Below, in pieces: positions 1 through 7,367 of a stretch of DNA of 17,238 nucleotides. Position 1 is the first letter of the stretch, and each line of letters opens with the position of its first letter. Source of the stretch: Myxococcota bacterium (lineage in GTDB: Bacteria; Myxococcota_C; UBA6777); assembly GCA_963169055.1 (NCBI GenBank), contig CAUJFU010000507.1, positions 1 to 17,238 of the forward strand, written 5' to 3'. The position numbers and the translations under genes were made by a program. The notes beneath the pieces are model-generated. The model ran no database searches. It saw nothing but the letters and a program-made list of their open reading frames with translations, and was not told the DNA's origin.

Positions 1-1236
1 CGCTTTCGTGACAAGGTCATCCAACATACCGACACCCTCGCCAACCAACTCTCCGCCGAGATGGGCAAACCCCGCAAACAATCCCTCAACGAGATCCGCG
101 CTCTCCCCGATCGCATCGACTTTTTCCTCCAACACACCGAAGCCACACTCCGCCCCCAAGACGTCTCCTTCCGCACCGACCCCAACACCCCGCCCGCCAC
201 ACAAGAGATGATCTCTTACGAACCGCTCGGTGTGATCGCCAACATCTCAGCTTGGAACTACCCTTACTTTGTCGGAAGCAACGTCTTCGTTCCCGCCCTT
301 CTGACCGGCAACGCTGTTTTGTACAAACCTTCCGAATACACCCCATTGACGGGCCTTTCGATCGCGCAGCTCCTCCACGAATCGGGCGTCCCATCCGATA
401 TCTTTGTGACCATCATCGGCACAGGGGCCGCAGGATCCGCATTAACCGCACTCCCGATACATGGGGTTTTCTTTACAGGCTCCCACGCCACAGGCGTCAA
501 AATCGCCCAGTCTGTCGCCTCCCGTCTGATCAAAGTCCAACTCGAACTCGGCGGCAAAGATCCCACCTACGTTTGCGACGATGCCGACGCCAAAAGCGCT
601 GCTATCGGACTTGCGGATGGTGCCTTCTATAACGCCGGACAATCGTGCTGTTCCGTCGAACGCATCTATGTCCACCAAGACAACTACGATGCTTTCGTTG
701 CCGCTTTTGTCGAAGAAGTCCAAAGTTTCAAAGTCGGCGACCCCATGAAAGAAGACACCTATATCGGGCCCCTCGCTCGTAAAGAACAGCTCGATGTCCT
801 CGACGCTCAAGTCCAAGACGCCCTCCAAAAAGGCGCACGTCTCCTGCTTGGTGGGCATCGCATCGAAGGAACAGGCTATTACTACGCTCCCACCGTGCTT
901 GTCGACGTCGATCACAGCATGGAAGTCATGCGCGAAGAAAGCTTTGGCCCGATCATCGGCATCCAAAAAGTCAACGGTGACCAAGAAGCCATCGCCAACA
1001 TGAACGATACCGCCTACGGCCTCACCGCTGGTGTATACACCCCCGACGCCCAACGCGCCAAATCCATCCTCTCCCATCTCAACGCTGGCTCCGCCTATTG
1101 GAACTGTTGTGATCGCGTCAGTCCCCGCCTCCCTTGGACTGGACGACAACACTCCGGCATCGGCTCCACCCTCTCCCACCTCGGCATCCTCGCCTTCGTT
1201 CAACCCAAAGCATGGCACCTCCGCTCCCCCGCCTGA
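1..1236 (+). CDS. Aldehyde dehydrogenase family protein, 5'-truncated by the window edge
   Basis: NAD(P)+-dependent oxidation of an aldehyde to a carboxylic acid; the substrate cannot be told from sequence. The frame is open from base 1, so 411 C-terminal residues are present and probably about 40-70 N-terminal residues lie outside (family usually 450-490 aa). Visible family hallmarks, counted from the first codon in the window: the SAWNYP segment with the catalytic-site Asn near residue 86, the FFTGS cofactor-binding segment near 158, ELGGK with the general-base Glu near 182, and GQSCC with the nucleophilic Cys near 216. The C-terminal part has the usual EESFGP motif. The protein looks intact to its TGA stop. 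Codon choice is strongly C-ending. It is followed within 50 bp by structured repeat copy A and then a terminator, so it probably ends its transcription unit. Membership of the ALDH superfamily is certain; a semialdehyde substrate is only a possibility. Confidence 0.95.
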   Translation, partial: RFRDKVIQHTDTLANQLSAEMGKPRKQSLNEIRALPDRIDFFLQHTEATLRPQDVSFRTDPNTPPATQEMISYEPLGVIANISAWNYPYFVGSNVFVPALLTGNAVLYKPSEYTPLTGLSIAQLLHESGVPSDIFVTIIGTGAAGSALTALPIHGVFFTGSHATGVKIAQSVASRLIKVQLELGGKDPTYVCDDADAKSAAIGLADGAFYNAGQSCCSVERIYVHQDNYDAFVAAFVEEVQSFKVGDPMKEDTYIGPLARKEQLDVLDAQVQDALQKGARLLLGGHRIEGTGYYYAPTVLVDVDHSMEVMREESFGPIIGIQKVNGDQEAIANMNDTAYGLTAGVYTPDAQRAKSILSHLNAGSAYWNCCDRVSPRLPWTGRQHSGIGSTLSHLGILAFVQPKAWHLRSPA

Positions 1237-1282
1237 CCCGTCCCCTCCCCTTTACAGAACAGACTTGTGCGATGGTTTTTTT

Positions 1283-1404
1283 GGGGCGTTGCCCCACACC
1301 CCACAAGGGAACTTCGTCCCCTTGACCCCCTTATTGGCGGAACGAACGGATGTTTTTCAAACCAACGCCGACTCCGCTTGAACTTCCGCGAACACGGGAG
1401 TTTT
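1283..1404 (+). repeat. Structured dispersed repeat, copy A (3' of the ALDH gene)
   Basis: About 120 bp that recurs at 14095-14214 on the same strand. Shared blocks include CCCCACACCCCACAAGGGA, CCCCTTGACCCC, TGTTTTTCAAACCAACG, CCGCTTGAA and GCGAACACGGGAGTTTT. The left end forms a hairpin, GGGGC-gtt-GCCCC (1283-1295). A second hairpin has the stem AAGGG/CCCTT, about 1305-1323. The copy starts 46 bp after the ALDH stop. It has no credible coding content. It could be a 3'-UTR RNA element or a small non-autonomous mobile repeat. Confidence 0.8.
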
Positions 1405-1441
1405 CACAAACGGTGCCTTGCGAGATCTAACGCGCCCTTTG

Positions 1442-1466
1442 GCCGCCTGTCGGGGGCGGCTTTTTT
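1442..1466 (+). terminator. Rho-independent terminator
   Basis: Perfect 6-bp GC stem GCCGCC (1442-1447) and GGCGGC (1455-1460) with a 7-nt loop, followed directly by six T (1461-1466). It lies about 205 bp beyond the ALDH stop and just upstream of the promoter-like sequence for the lipoprotein gene, so it should insulate the two units. Confidence 0.85.
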
Positions 1467-1478
1467 CTGTGAACTTGT

Positions 1479-1507
1479 TTGCGCTGCGTTGCGAAAATGC
1501 CTATACA
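1479..1507 (+). promoter_or_regulatory. Predicted sigma70-type promoter for the HEAT-repeat lipoprotein gene
   Basis: TTGCGC (1479-1484), a 17-bp spacer, then TATACA (1502-1507). It sits directly after the terminator and about 80 bp upstream of the chosen start codon. Motif match only. Confidence 0.5.
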
Positions 1508-1585
1508 CAAGCGAGAACACAAACCCGAAGAGGCAAACGGGATGTACCAAGAGCAGAAGCCCGATGCCTGTTGGAGAAAAGACGT

Positions 1586-3112
1586 ATGCAGCGATCCCAA
1601 AAGCAAAGAAGTCCTTGTCCAGCGCAGACGGCAGACCCGCGAAGCAAACCAACGAAGAAGCTGTCATGGCTGATATGGCTTGTTTTTCTCGGAGGATGGG
1701 GTGGATTCGGAGGATGCACCAACACCAAGGTGATCAAAAGTGAGCGCTCACCGGTGTTTTCATTGGTGAGACAGCTTCGTGCGGATGAGACCGAAAAACG
1801 CATCGAAGCAGCACAAAAACTCGGTGAGATCGGACCGCAAGCGCACCAAGCCATCCCCAAGCTTCGGATGTCTCTCGAAGATCAATCTGTAGAGGTTCGA
1901 AAAGCCGTTGTACTCGCCTTGATGAAGATGGGAGAGCGCGGCACGCCGTCTTGGTTACGGGGCTTGGATGACAAGTCTCCCGAGGTGCGCAAGGTCGTGG
2001 AAGACAAGCTCGACGAAGGAGGCGACGAGGTGATCGAGGATGTCACGAAGGTCATGCAGTCACCGATCGGAGAAGAGCGACGGCTTGCGGTGCGTGCGTT
2101 GGGCTACATGAGCAAGCGCACAAACAAGGCGATCCCTTCGCTAGGAAAAGCTGTGTTGGATAGCGAAGTCGATGTTCGCCAAGAAGCGGCTGCAACGCTC
2201 GGAAGATTGGGATCCAAAGCGGCTCCTGCCGTTCCTCAGCTCGCCAAAGGGCTGCAACAAAACCGCGACTGGTGGAATGTTCGCAAAGCCATCATTGAAG
2301 CCCTCGGAGATATCGGCCCTGCTGCTGCCGACGCCATCCCGAACCTTGTCGAGATGATGCAAGACAAAGACGACGATGTCCGTAAAGCCGCCCTCAACGC
2401 CATCCGAAAGATCGGCCCCAGCGCCGTCCAAGCTCTTAGCGAAGCGCTCCCTGCCTCGACGTGGTGGGCTAAAGCAGAGATCCTCAAGATGCTAGAAACC
2501 TTCGGTTCCAAGGCCAAAGCCGCGCTTCCCGCGTTGATCGCGCTGCTCAACGACAACGATCAAGACGTCCGACGACGTGCCGCGATGATCATCGGAAAGT
2601 TCGCAACAGAGGGTTCTTCAGCAGCCCCCACCCTTCAAAAGATCCTCTTCGATCAAAAAGCTCCCCATGTCTTGTGGAGCGTCGTGATGGACACCTTAAT
2701 GAAGATCGGTCCAGACGGGCACGCAGTCTTGCGCAAAGCACTTGATCACCATGACTGGTGGTTGCCCAAAACCATCTCCGAAGCCTTCGGCCAATCCGGC
2801 CCAGATACCCCCGCCGAAGCCATCCCCACGCTCGAATACGCACTCCAACACTCGCGTTGGGAGGTCCGTTGGACGGTAGCCTTGGTCGCAGGTCGCATGA
2901 AAGCCAAAGCCGCTCCACTTCTTTCTGCCCTACTCAAGGCGCTCAACGACAAAGAAAGCCGTGTTCAAGTCCAATCAGCCCTCAGCATCGGCGAGATGGG
3001 CGACGCCGCAAAAAGCGCCATCTCCCCACTCAAAAGCCTTCGCAACGTTGGAAGCCTTGAACGCCAAGCCGCCATAAAAAAAACCCTCGAAAAACTCGGT
3101 GACTCCGAATAG
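1586..3112 (+). CDS. HEAT-repeat (PBS-lyase-like) lipoprotein
   Basis: Predicted envelope lipoprotein of 508 aa made almost entirely of alpha-helical HEAT repeats, which are protein-binding scaffolds with no enzymatic residues. The ATG at 1586 was chosen because GGAG lies at 1573-1576; the frame also stays open upstream to 1418. Residues about 24-44 form a hydrophobic segment after several Lys/Arg, ending in a lipobox-like GFGGC with Cys44 as the probable lipidation site. From about residue 65 to the end there are roughly a dozen helical repeats of 34-39 aa with the usual pattern of AxxALGxIG turns and DxDxxVRxxA helices. Trp pairs occur in several repeats (residues 229-230, 293-294, 391-392; single Trp at 364, 425, 429). 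The 5' third uses gag, aag and gtg codons while the 3' half uses gaa, aaa and gtc. The gene stands alone, convergent with the DUF482 gene. The partner is unknown. Confidence 0.85.
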   Translation: MQRSQKQRSPCPAQTADPRSKPTKKLSWLIWLVFLGGWGGFGGCTNTKVIKSERSPVFSLVRQLRADETEKRIEAAQKLGEIGPQAHQAIPKLRMSLEDQSVEVRKAVVLALMKMGERGTPSWLRGLDDKSPEVRKVVEDKLDEGGDEVIEDVTKVMQSPIGEERRLAVRALGYMSKRTNKAIPSLGKAVLDSEVDVRQEAAATLGRLGSKAAPAVPQLAKGLQQNRDWWNVRKAIIEALGDIGPAAADAIPNLVEMMQDKDDDVRKAALNAIRKIGPSAVQALSEALPASTWWAKAEILKMLETFGSKAKAALPALIALLNDNDQDVRRRAAMIIGKFATEGSSAAPTLQKILFDQKAPHVLWSVVMDTLMKIGPDGHAVLRKALDHHDWWLPKTISEAFGQSGPDTPAEAIPTLEYALQHSRWEVRWTVALVAGRMKAKAAPLLSALLKALNDKESRVQVQSALSIGEMGDAAKSAISPLKSLRNVGSLERQAAIKKTLEKLGDSE

Positions 3113-3181
3113 CCTCGGATTTAAGGGGACGCAGTTCTATGATGGGGCATGGGGCAAAGCACCACATTTCTGGGGATCGTA

Positions 3182-4387
3182 TCATTCACCGAGTGGGATA
3201 CCTGCGAGGGGAGGAAATGCGGGGATGTTTTCTTCTCGAAAAGGCCCGTATGACTGGGCATTTGCGATCTCTTTTTGTGCGGCATCGGCTTCGCGTTGGG
3301 CAAACTCACCAAAAGCCCGATCGAGCGCAGGATGTCGGAACAAATGAGCGCTGTGGATCACCACAGGCAAAAACCCACGCTTGAGCTTGTGCCCTCCCTG
3401 TGCGCCTGCTTCCACAAGCGTACAGCCCGAGCGGATCGCTCGTTCGATCAGTTGGTAATAACACAGCTCAAAATGCAGGTTGTCGATCGACTCGAAACAC
3501 CCCCAATAACGGCCATAGACGTGCTTTCCCTTGGCAAAAGACAACGTACCCGCCAATATCTGCCCATCACGCCGAACCAATCCCACCACAGCGCGCTTTC
3601 CGACAGCCTCGCGAGCATCCAGAAAAAAACGCCGCGTCAGGTAAGGACTCCCCCACTTGCGATCGCTCGTCGACGTGTACAGCCGAAACAATGTCATCCA
3701 CTCGTCCAGACCGATCTGATCGCCTGTTTGCAAAGAAGCCGTCAATCCGCCTTCTTCGATACATCGGCGCTCTTTGCGGATCTGCTTGCGGTTTTGCGAA
3801 CGCAAAGCAGACAAAAAATCCTCAAAGTCCGAATACCCGGGATTTCGCCAATGAAACTGATGTGTCGCACGCCGCGAAAAACCACACGCCTCAAAAAAGG
3901 CAGCTTCCTCATCGTTGCAAAACAAGACGTGAATGCTCGAAGCCTCCGAAGCTATCATCAACTCCCGCAGCCCTTGGACCAACAAGCGGCGGATCGGCTC
4001 TCGATCTTCGTTTGGATGAACCAACAAACGAGGCCCCGTTGCAGGGGTGAACGGAACCCCCACCACCAACTTCGGGTAATAGTCCACTCCGACGCGCTGT
4101 GCGATGTTCGCCCACTCCCAATCGAAGATAAATTCCCCATAGCTGTCTGTTTTGATATAGGTCGGTGTAGCTCCCAATAGCTCCTGACCTGACCACACCG
4201 TGACGTGGGCAGGAAGCCAACCCGTGTTGGGGCCGACGCTGCCCGAATCTTCGAGCAAGCGCAAAAAGCTGTAGTCCAAAAAAGGATTGTGCGGATCTTC
4301 GAGCGCAGACCAAGCCGCCTCCCCGATACGCCCCAAAGAAGGCAAGATCTCAATACGCCATGCGCGCTGTGTTCGGCCCTTGTCCAT
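3182..4387 (-). CDS. DUF482 / FemAB-like GNAT-fold acyltransferase (PF04339 type)
   Basis: Protein of 401 aa resembling the family annotated as peptidoglycan biosynthesis/recognition protein, a double-GNAT fold related to FemAB aminoacyl transferases. The true substrate of this family is not established. Family hallmarks (residues from the chosen start): YTSTSDRKWG at 237-246, GRYWGC at 292-297, LHFELCYYQ at 304-312 and GAQGGHKLKRGF at 328-339, the most conserved stretch of the family. The ATG at 4387 was preferred over a TTG six codons upstream because GGAGG (complement of 4396-4400) lies 8 nt before it. No signal peptide or membrane segment is visible, so it is probably cytoplasmic. It is divergent from the metallo-hydrolase gene across 105 bp and convergent with the lipoprotein gene (69-bp gap). 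Length is normal for the family. Confidence 0.85.
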   Translation of the reverse strand: MDKGRTQRAWRIEILPSLGRIGEAAWSALEDPHNPFLDYSFLRLLEDSGSVGPNTGWLPAHVTVWSGQELLGATPTYIKTDSYGEFIFDWEWANIAQRVGVDYYPKLVVGVPFTPATGPRLLVHPNEDREPIRRLLVQGLRELMIASEASSIHVLFCNDEEAAFFEACGFSRRATHQFHWRNPGYSDFEDFLSALRSQNRKQIRKERRCIEEGGLTASLQTGDQIGLDEWMTLFRLYTSTSDRKWGSPYLTRRFFLDAREAVGKRAVVGLVRRDGQILAGTLSFAKGKHVYGRYWGCFESIDNLHFELCYYQLIERAIRSGCTLVEAGAQGGHKLKRGFLPVVIHSAHLFRHPALDRAFGEFAQREADAAQKEIANAQSYGPFREENIPAFPPLAGIPLGE

Positions 4388-4492
4388 CCAAAAAGCCTCC
4401 GTCAAGGTGTCGTTTCAAAGACTCCATTTGGAGATCGGACACGCAGAGTCGATTCGCAAGACCTCAACCCAAACCAAAGGAGTTCCGAAAAG
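4388..4492. promoter_or_regulatory. Divergent intergenic region with a 12-bp palindrome
   Basis: This 105-bp gap must hold the 5' signals of both divergent genes unless transcription starts inside a gene. It contains a perfect inverted repeat CTCCA-TT-TGGAG (4422-4433), a possible operator. No convincing -35/-10 pair was found on either strand. The Shine-Dalgarno sequences of both genes lie at its ends (4396-4400 on minus, 4479-4482 on plus). Confidence 0.35.
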
Positions 4493-5326
4493 ATGCAAAA
4501 ATGGAAATGGAAGCTGTTGCGTGCGGGTGCATTTCGCCTCGACGGGGGAGCCATGTTTGGGTTGATCCCCAAAGCCCTCTGGTCTCGATCCTTTCCTGCC
4601 GACGAAGACAACCGCATCACTCTGCAAACCAACTGTGTGCTGCTCGAATCCCCCCATCGTCTGGTCCTGATCGAAACCGGCTGTGGTAACAAGTTCGCAG
4701 CCAAAGAGCGCCAGTTTTACGAACTGGAATCCCGTTGGGTCGGTGATGCTCTGCGCGAAGAAGGCGTCGAACGAGCCGATATTACCGACGTGATCATCAC
4801 ACACCTTCATTTCGACCACGCAGGCGGATTGACCTACCTCCCCGCACCCGATGCCCCGATCCAAGCCAGCTTTCCAAACGCCCGCATCCACACCCAACGC
4901 ACCGAATGGCAAGACGCCCTCGCCAACCGCTCCACCATGACCCGCACTTATCTGCGCGATCATCTCGAACCCATCGCCGAACAAATCATCCGCCTCGATG
5001 GAAACAGCGAGATCCTCCCCGGCATCCACACCCTCCCTGTCCCCGGCCATACTTGGGGACAACAAGCCATCCTCTTCCAAGACGATCTCGGCACACTTTG
5101 TTTTCCCGGCGACATGATGCCCACCATCCACCATGCCGGTGATGCCTTCAATATGGCCTACGATATGCTCCCCTACCAAAACACCCAAACCAAACGCTCC
5201 CTCTTACACCGCGCCCTGCGCGAAGGTTGGCGATTGATCCTTGACCACGAACCCGGACCCGCCGTCGTCTCCGTTATCCACGACGATCGCGGACGCTTCG
5301 CCCTTCAACCCACACCTGCCTTGTAA
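4493..5326 (+). CDS. Metallo-beta-lactamase-fold hydrolase
   Basis: Predicted 277-aa binuclear metal hydrolase. The complete ligand set is visible: THLHFDHAGG (His104, His106, Asp108, His109), His186 in PGHTWG, Asp207 in FPGDMMP and His252 near the C-terminus in LDHEPG. This arrangement fits the stand-alone MBL-fold hydrolases that include quorum-quenching lactonases of the AiiA/YtnP type, but substrate specificity cannot be read from the motifs. The ATG at 4493 was chosen for the upstream GGAG (4479-4482) and because the protein begins right at the first beta strand; the frame is open further upstream but that part overlaps the divergent gene. There is no signal peptide. It ends 215 bp before the kinase gene, so the two are probably separate units. 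Confidence 0.9.
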   Translation: MQKWKWKLLRAGAFRLDGGAMFGLIPKALWSRSFPADEDNRITLQTNCVLLESPHRLVLIETGCGNKFAAKERQFYELESRWVGDALREEGVERADITDVIITHLHFDHAGGLTYLPAPDAPIQASFPNARIHTQRTEWQDALANRSTMTRTYLRDHLEPIAEQIIRLDGNSEILPGIHTLPVPGHTWGQQAILFQDDLGTLCFPGDMMPTIHHAGDAFNMAYDMLPYQNTQTKRSLLHRALREGWRLILDHEPGPAVVSVIHDDRGRFALQPTPAL

Positions 5327-5345
5327 CACACGCCGCCACCCCAAC

Positions 5346-5376
5346 GACCTTTCCAACGCAACCACTACGAAAGGTC
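5346..5376. repeat. Inverted repeat between the hydrolase and kinase genes
   Basis: Perfect 8-bp arms GACCTTTC (5346-5353) and GAAAGGTC (5369-5376) separated by 15 nt, starting 20 bp after the hydrolase stop. There is no T tract after it, so it is not a standard terminator. It could be a weak 3' hairpin or a protein-binding site. The rest of 5327-5541 shows nothing recognisable apart from a TATACC hexamer at 5431 with no good -35 partner. Confidence 0.4.
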
Positions 5377-5541
5377 CACCATGTCCTCACACAAACCACG
5401 AACAACCTAGCGCTCTTCAACCGTTCCTGTTATACCTAGACCGTCACCGCCCACAAAAGGCCGCGCGCTCTCGTCTTGGGTACGCGATCCGAGTTGTTCC
5501 CTACGACTGGCGGCTTAACTCCACACATTAGGCAAACAAGG

Positions 5542-7365
5542 ATGTACAGACTCTTTGTTTTTGAGGGTGATCCGCACACCACGCAAGCCCTACAAGCCCA
5601 ACTTGCGCAACGCATGATCACCACCCAAGCGTCCGCCTCTGTACAACAAGCACAGATCTTCCTCACCCAACATCCCCCTCACATCGTGCTTTTCGACCTC
5701 ACCCACCCACTCCACGAAGTCGAAAGCCTCTACCGATGGATCACGACACACCCCCAACTCCACACCATCCCCCGCGTCTTTCTCAGCCTACCCCACCAAG
5801 AGCCTCTCCTCGCTCAACTCCGACAAGAAGGCGAACAGCACATCTTTGAACGACCACTCCGACCTTCCCTCTTTTTTGATGCGCTCCAACAACTACTCTC
5901 TCCCCATCTTGCGCCTCCCCCTGCTGCTTTTACGTCCATGCCCCACAAGAAAAAACTCGAAGATGCGATATCCGCCATGATTGGCCGAAGAATCGGCTCT
6001 TTTGTGCTCGAAAAAGAGATTGGACGCGGTGGCATGGGCGCAGTCTTTCGCGCTCACCAAGAAGCCCTCCAACGCAAAGTCGCCCTCAAGATCATGCTCC
6101 CCAACGCACAACAAGACGAAACCTCGATCCGACGCTTCCAACGCGAAGCCCTTGCCATCGCACAATTAAAGAGCCCTCACATCGTACAGATCTTTGACGC
6201 AGGAACCACCGAAGACGGCATCTTTTACATCGCCATGGAATTCCTCGAAGGCGAAAACATCGATCAATTCTTGCGCTCCCACAAACGCCTCCCCGAGATC
6301 CAAGCCCTCTCTGTGATCGAACAAGTCGCCCTAGGTCTCAAAGTCGCCCATGATGCCGGACTTATCCACCGCGATATCAAACCCTCGAACCTGATCATCG
6401 ACACACGCGGACAAGTCACCCTTACCGACTTCGGACTCGTTCGCGGCAACCAAGATCTATCTTACACCCAACCCGGGATCGTCGTCGGCAGCCCCCACTA
6501 TCTCTCCCCCGAACAAGCCTCCGGCAAACCTCTCGATCACCGCTCCGATATCTACGCCCTTGGCATCGTCTTCTTTGAGATCCTCACCGGCACCGTCCCT
6601 TTTCGCGGTCCCCACGTCTCCAACGTAATGCTCCAGCACATCCAAGAACCACTCCCCGACCCCCGCCAAACCCACCCCGATATCTCCCCCGCCACCGTAC
6701 ACATCCTCCAAAAAATGACCCAAAAAGAACCCGCCGCCCGTTACCAAGATTGCAACGCCCTACTCGAAAGCATCCTTCTCCTCAGACACACGCTCCATCC
6801 CCCCACCTCTTCCGCAGGGAGCTGGCCCGGCCTTGCTCCCCACTCCTTTGTCCCAAACACCCCTTCTCCCTATGCTCAAACCTTTTCCCCCTCCCCACAA
6901 CATCCCCCCTCCTATCACACACCCAGCCAACCACACTCCCCCCTCTCTGCTCCTCTCTCATTCCCCGCTCACTCCCTCGCTCCTCCCTTCCTTGGACACG
7001 CAAACCCCTCACACAGCTCTCTCCAAGAACACCTCTCCCCACCCCAGGCGATCCCTTCTTCCGCAATGCCCGCACTCTCCAACACCAACCTCTCCCCTGC
7101 GCATTCTTCTCCTGCACAACAAACCACCCTCCTCTCCGAAGCCGAGATCGAAGCGCTCCAGAACGAACTTACCCGTATCATCGGACCCATGGCACAGATC
7201 GCACTCAAACAAGCCATCAAAAAACTCGGACACACACGACAACAATTCCCCCGACACGACGGCTCGAAACTCCTTGAAGCGCTCACACAGCGCCTCGATC
7301 CGCACAAACAAGAAGCCTTCTTGCGGGCTGCAACACCCCACATCTCTTCCAAAAGGAGCCCCTAA
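5542..7365 (+). CDS. Receiver-like domain fused to a Hanks-type Ser/Thr protein kinase
   Basis: Predicted cytoplasmic signalling kinase of 607 aa. Residues about 1-120 resemble a response-regulator receiver. The phospho-acceptor position appears kept (Asp52 in VLFDL), but the conserved Lys is replaced by Arg104 (FERP) and the N-terminal acidic pair is altered (FEGD), so phosphorylation is uncertain. The kinase spans about 150-413 with an intact active site: glycine loop GRGGMGAV (161-168), Lys183, Glu202, HRDIKPSN (Asp278), DFG (296-298) and SPEQ (322-325). A Pro/Ser/His-rich linker follows (about 418-530). A C-terminal helical module (about 533-597) contains the LTRIIGPMAQ pattern seen at the ends of other bacterial kinases, possibly DUF8082. 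No transmembrane helix is visible. The ATG at 5542 fits the receiver start; the frame opens upstream at 5476. The SD is weak (AGG at 5530-5532). The stop lies 2 bp before the HAMP gene, indicating co-translation. Confidence 0.92.
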   Translation: MYRLFVFEGDPHTTQALQAQLAQRMITTQASASVQQAQIFLTQHPPHIVLFDLTHPLHEVESLYRWITTHPQLHTIPRVFLSLPHQEPLLAQLRQEGEQHIFERPLRPSLFFDALQQLLSPHLAPPPAAFTSMPHKKKLEDAISAMIGRRIGSFVLEKEIGRGGMGAVFRAHQEALQRKVALKIMLPNAQQDETSIRRFQREALAIAQLKSPHIVQIFDAGTTEDGIFYIAMEFLEGENIDQFLRSHKRLPEIQALSVIEQVALGLKVAHDAGLIHRDIKPSNLIIDTRGQVTLTDFGLVRGNQDLSYTQPGIVVGSPHYLSPEQASGKPLDHRSDIYALGIVFFEILTGTVPFRGPHVSNVMLQHIQEPLPDPRQTHPDISPATVHILQKMTQKEPAARYQDCNALLESILLLRHTLHPPTSSAGSWPGLAPHSFVPNTPSPYAQTFSPSPQHPPSYHTPSQPHSPLSAPLSFPAHSLAPPFLGHANPSHSSLQEHLSPPQAIPSSAMPALSNTNLSPAHSSPAQQTTLLSEAEIEALQNELTRIIGPMAQIALKQAIKKLGHTRQQFPRHDGSKLLEALTQRLDPHKQEAFLRAATPHISSKRSP

Positions 7366-7367
7366 CC

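Noticed and set aside
442-1218. Long open frame antisense to the aldehyde dehydrogenase gene
   Set aside because: It is a shadow: the sense frame encodes all ALDH motifs, and C-ending codons remove stops from the antisense frame. No RBS or protein family was recognised.
1283-1300. GGGGCGTTGCCCC hairpin considered as a terminator of the ALDH gene
   Set aside because: The T run precedes the hairpin instead of following it on the plus strand; the convincing terminator is at 1442-1466.
3275-4180. Plus-strand open frame of 301 codons opposite the DUF482 gene
   Set aside because: The minus-strand frame carries the conserved family motifs and a strong RBS; the plus frame has none.
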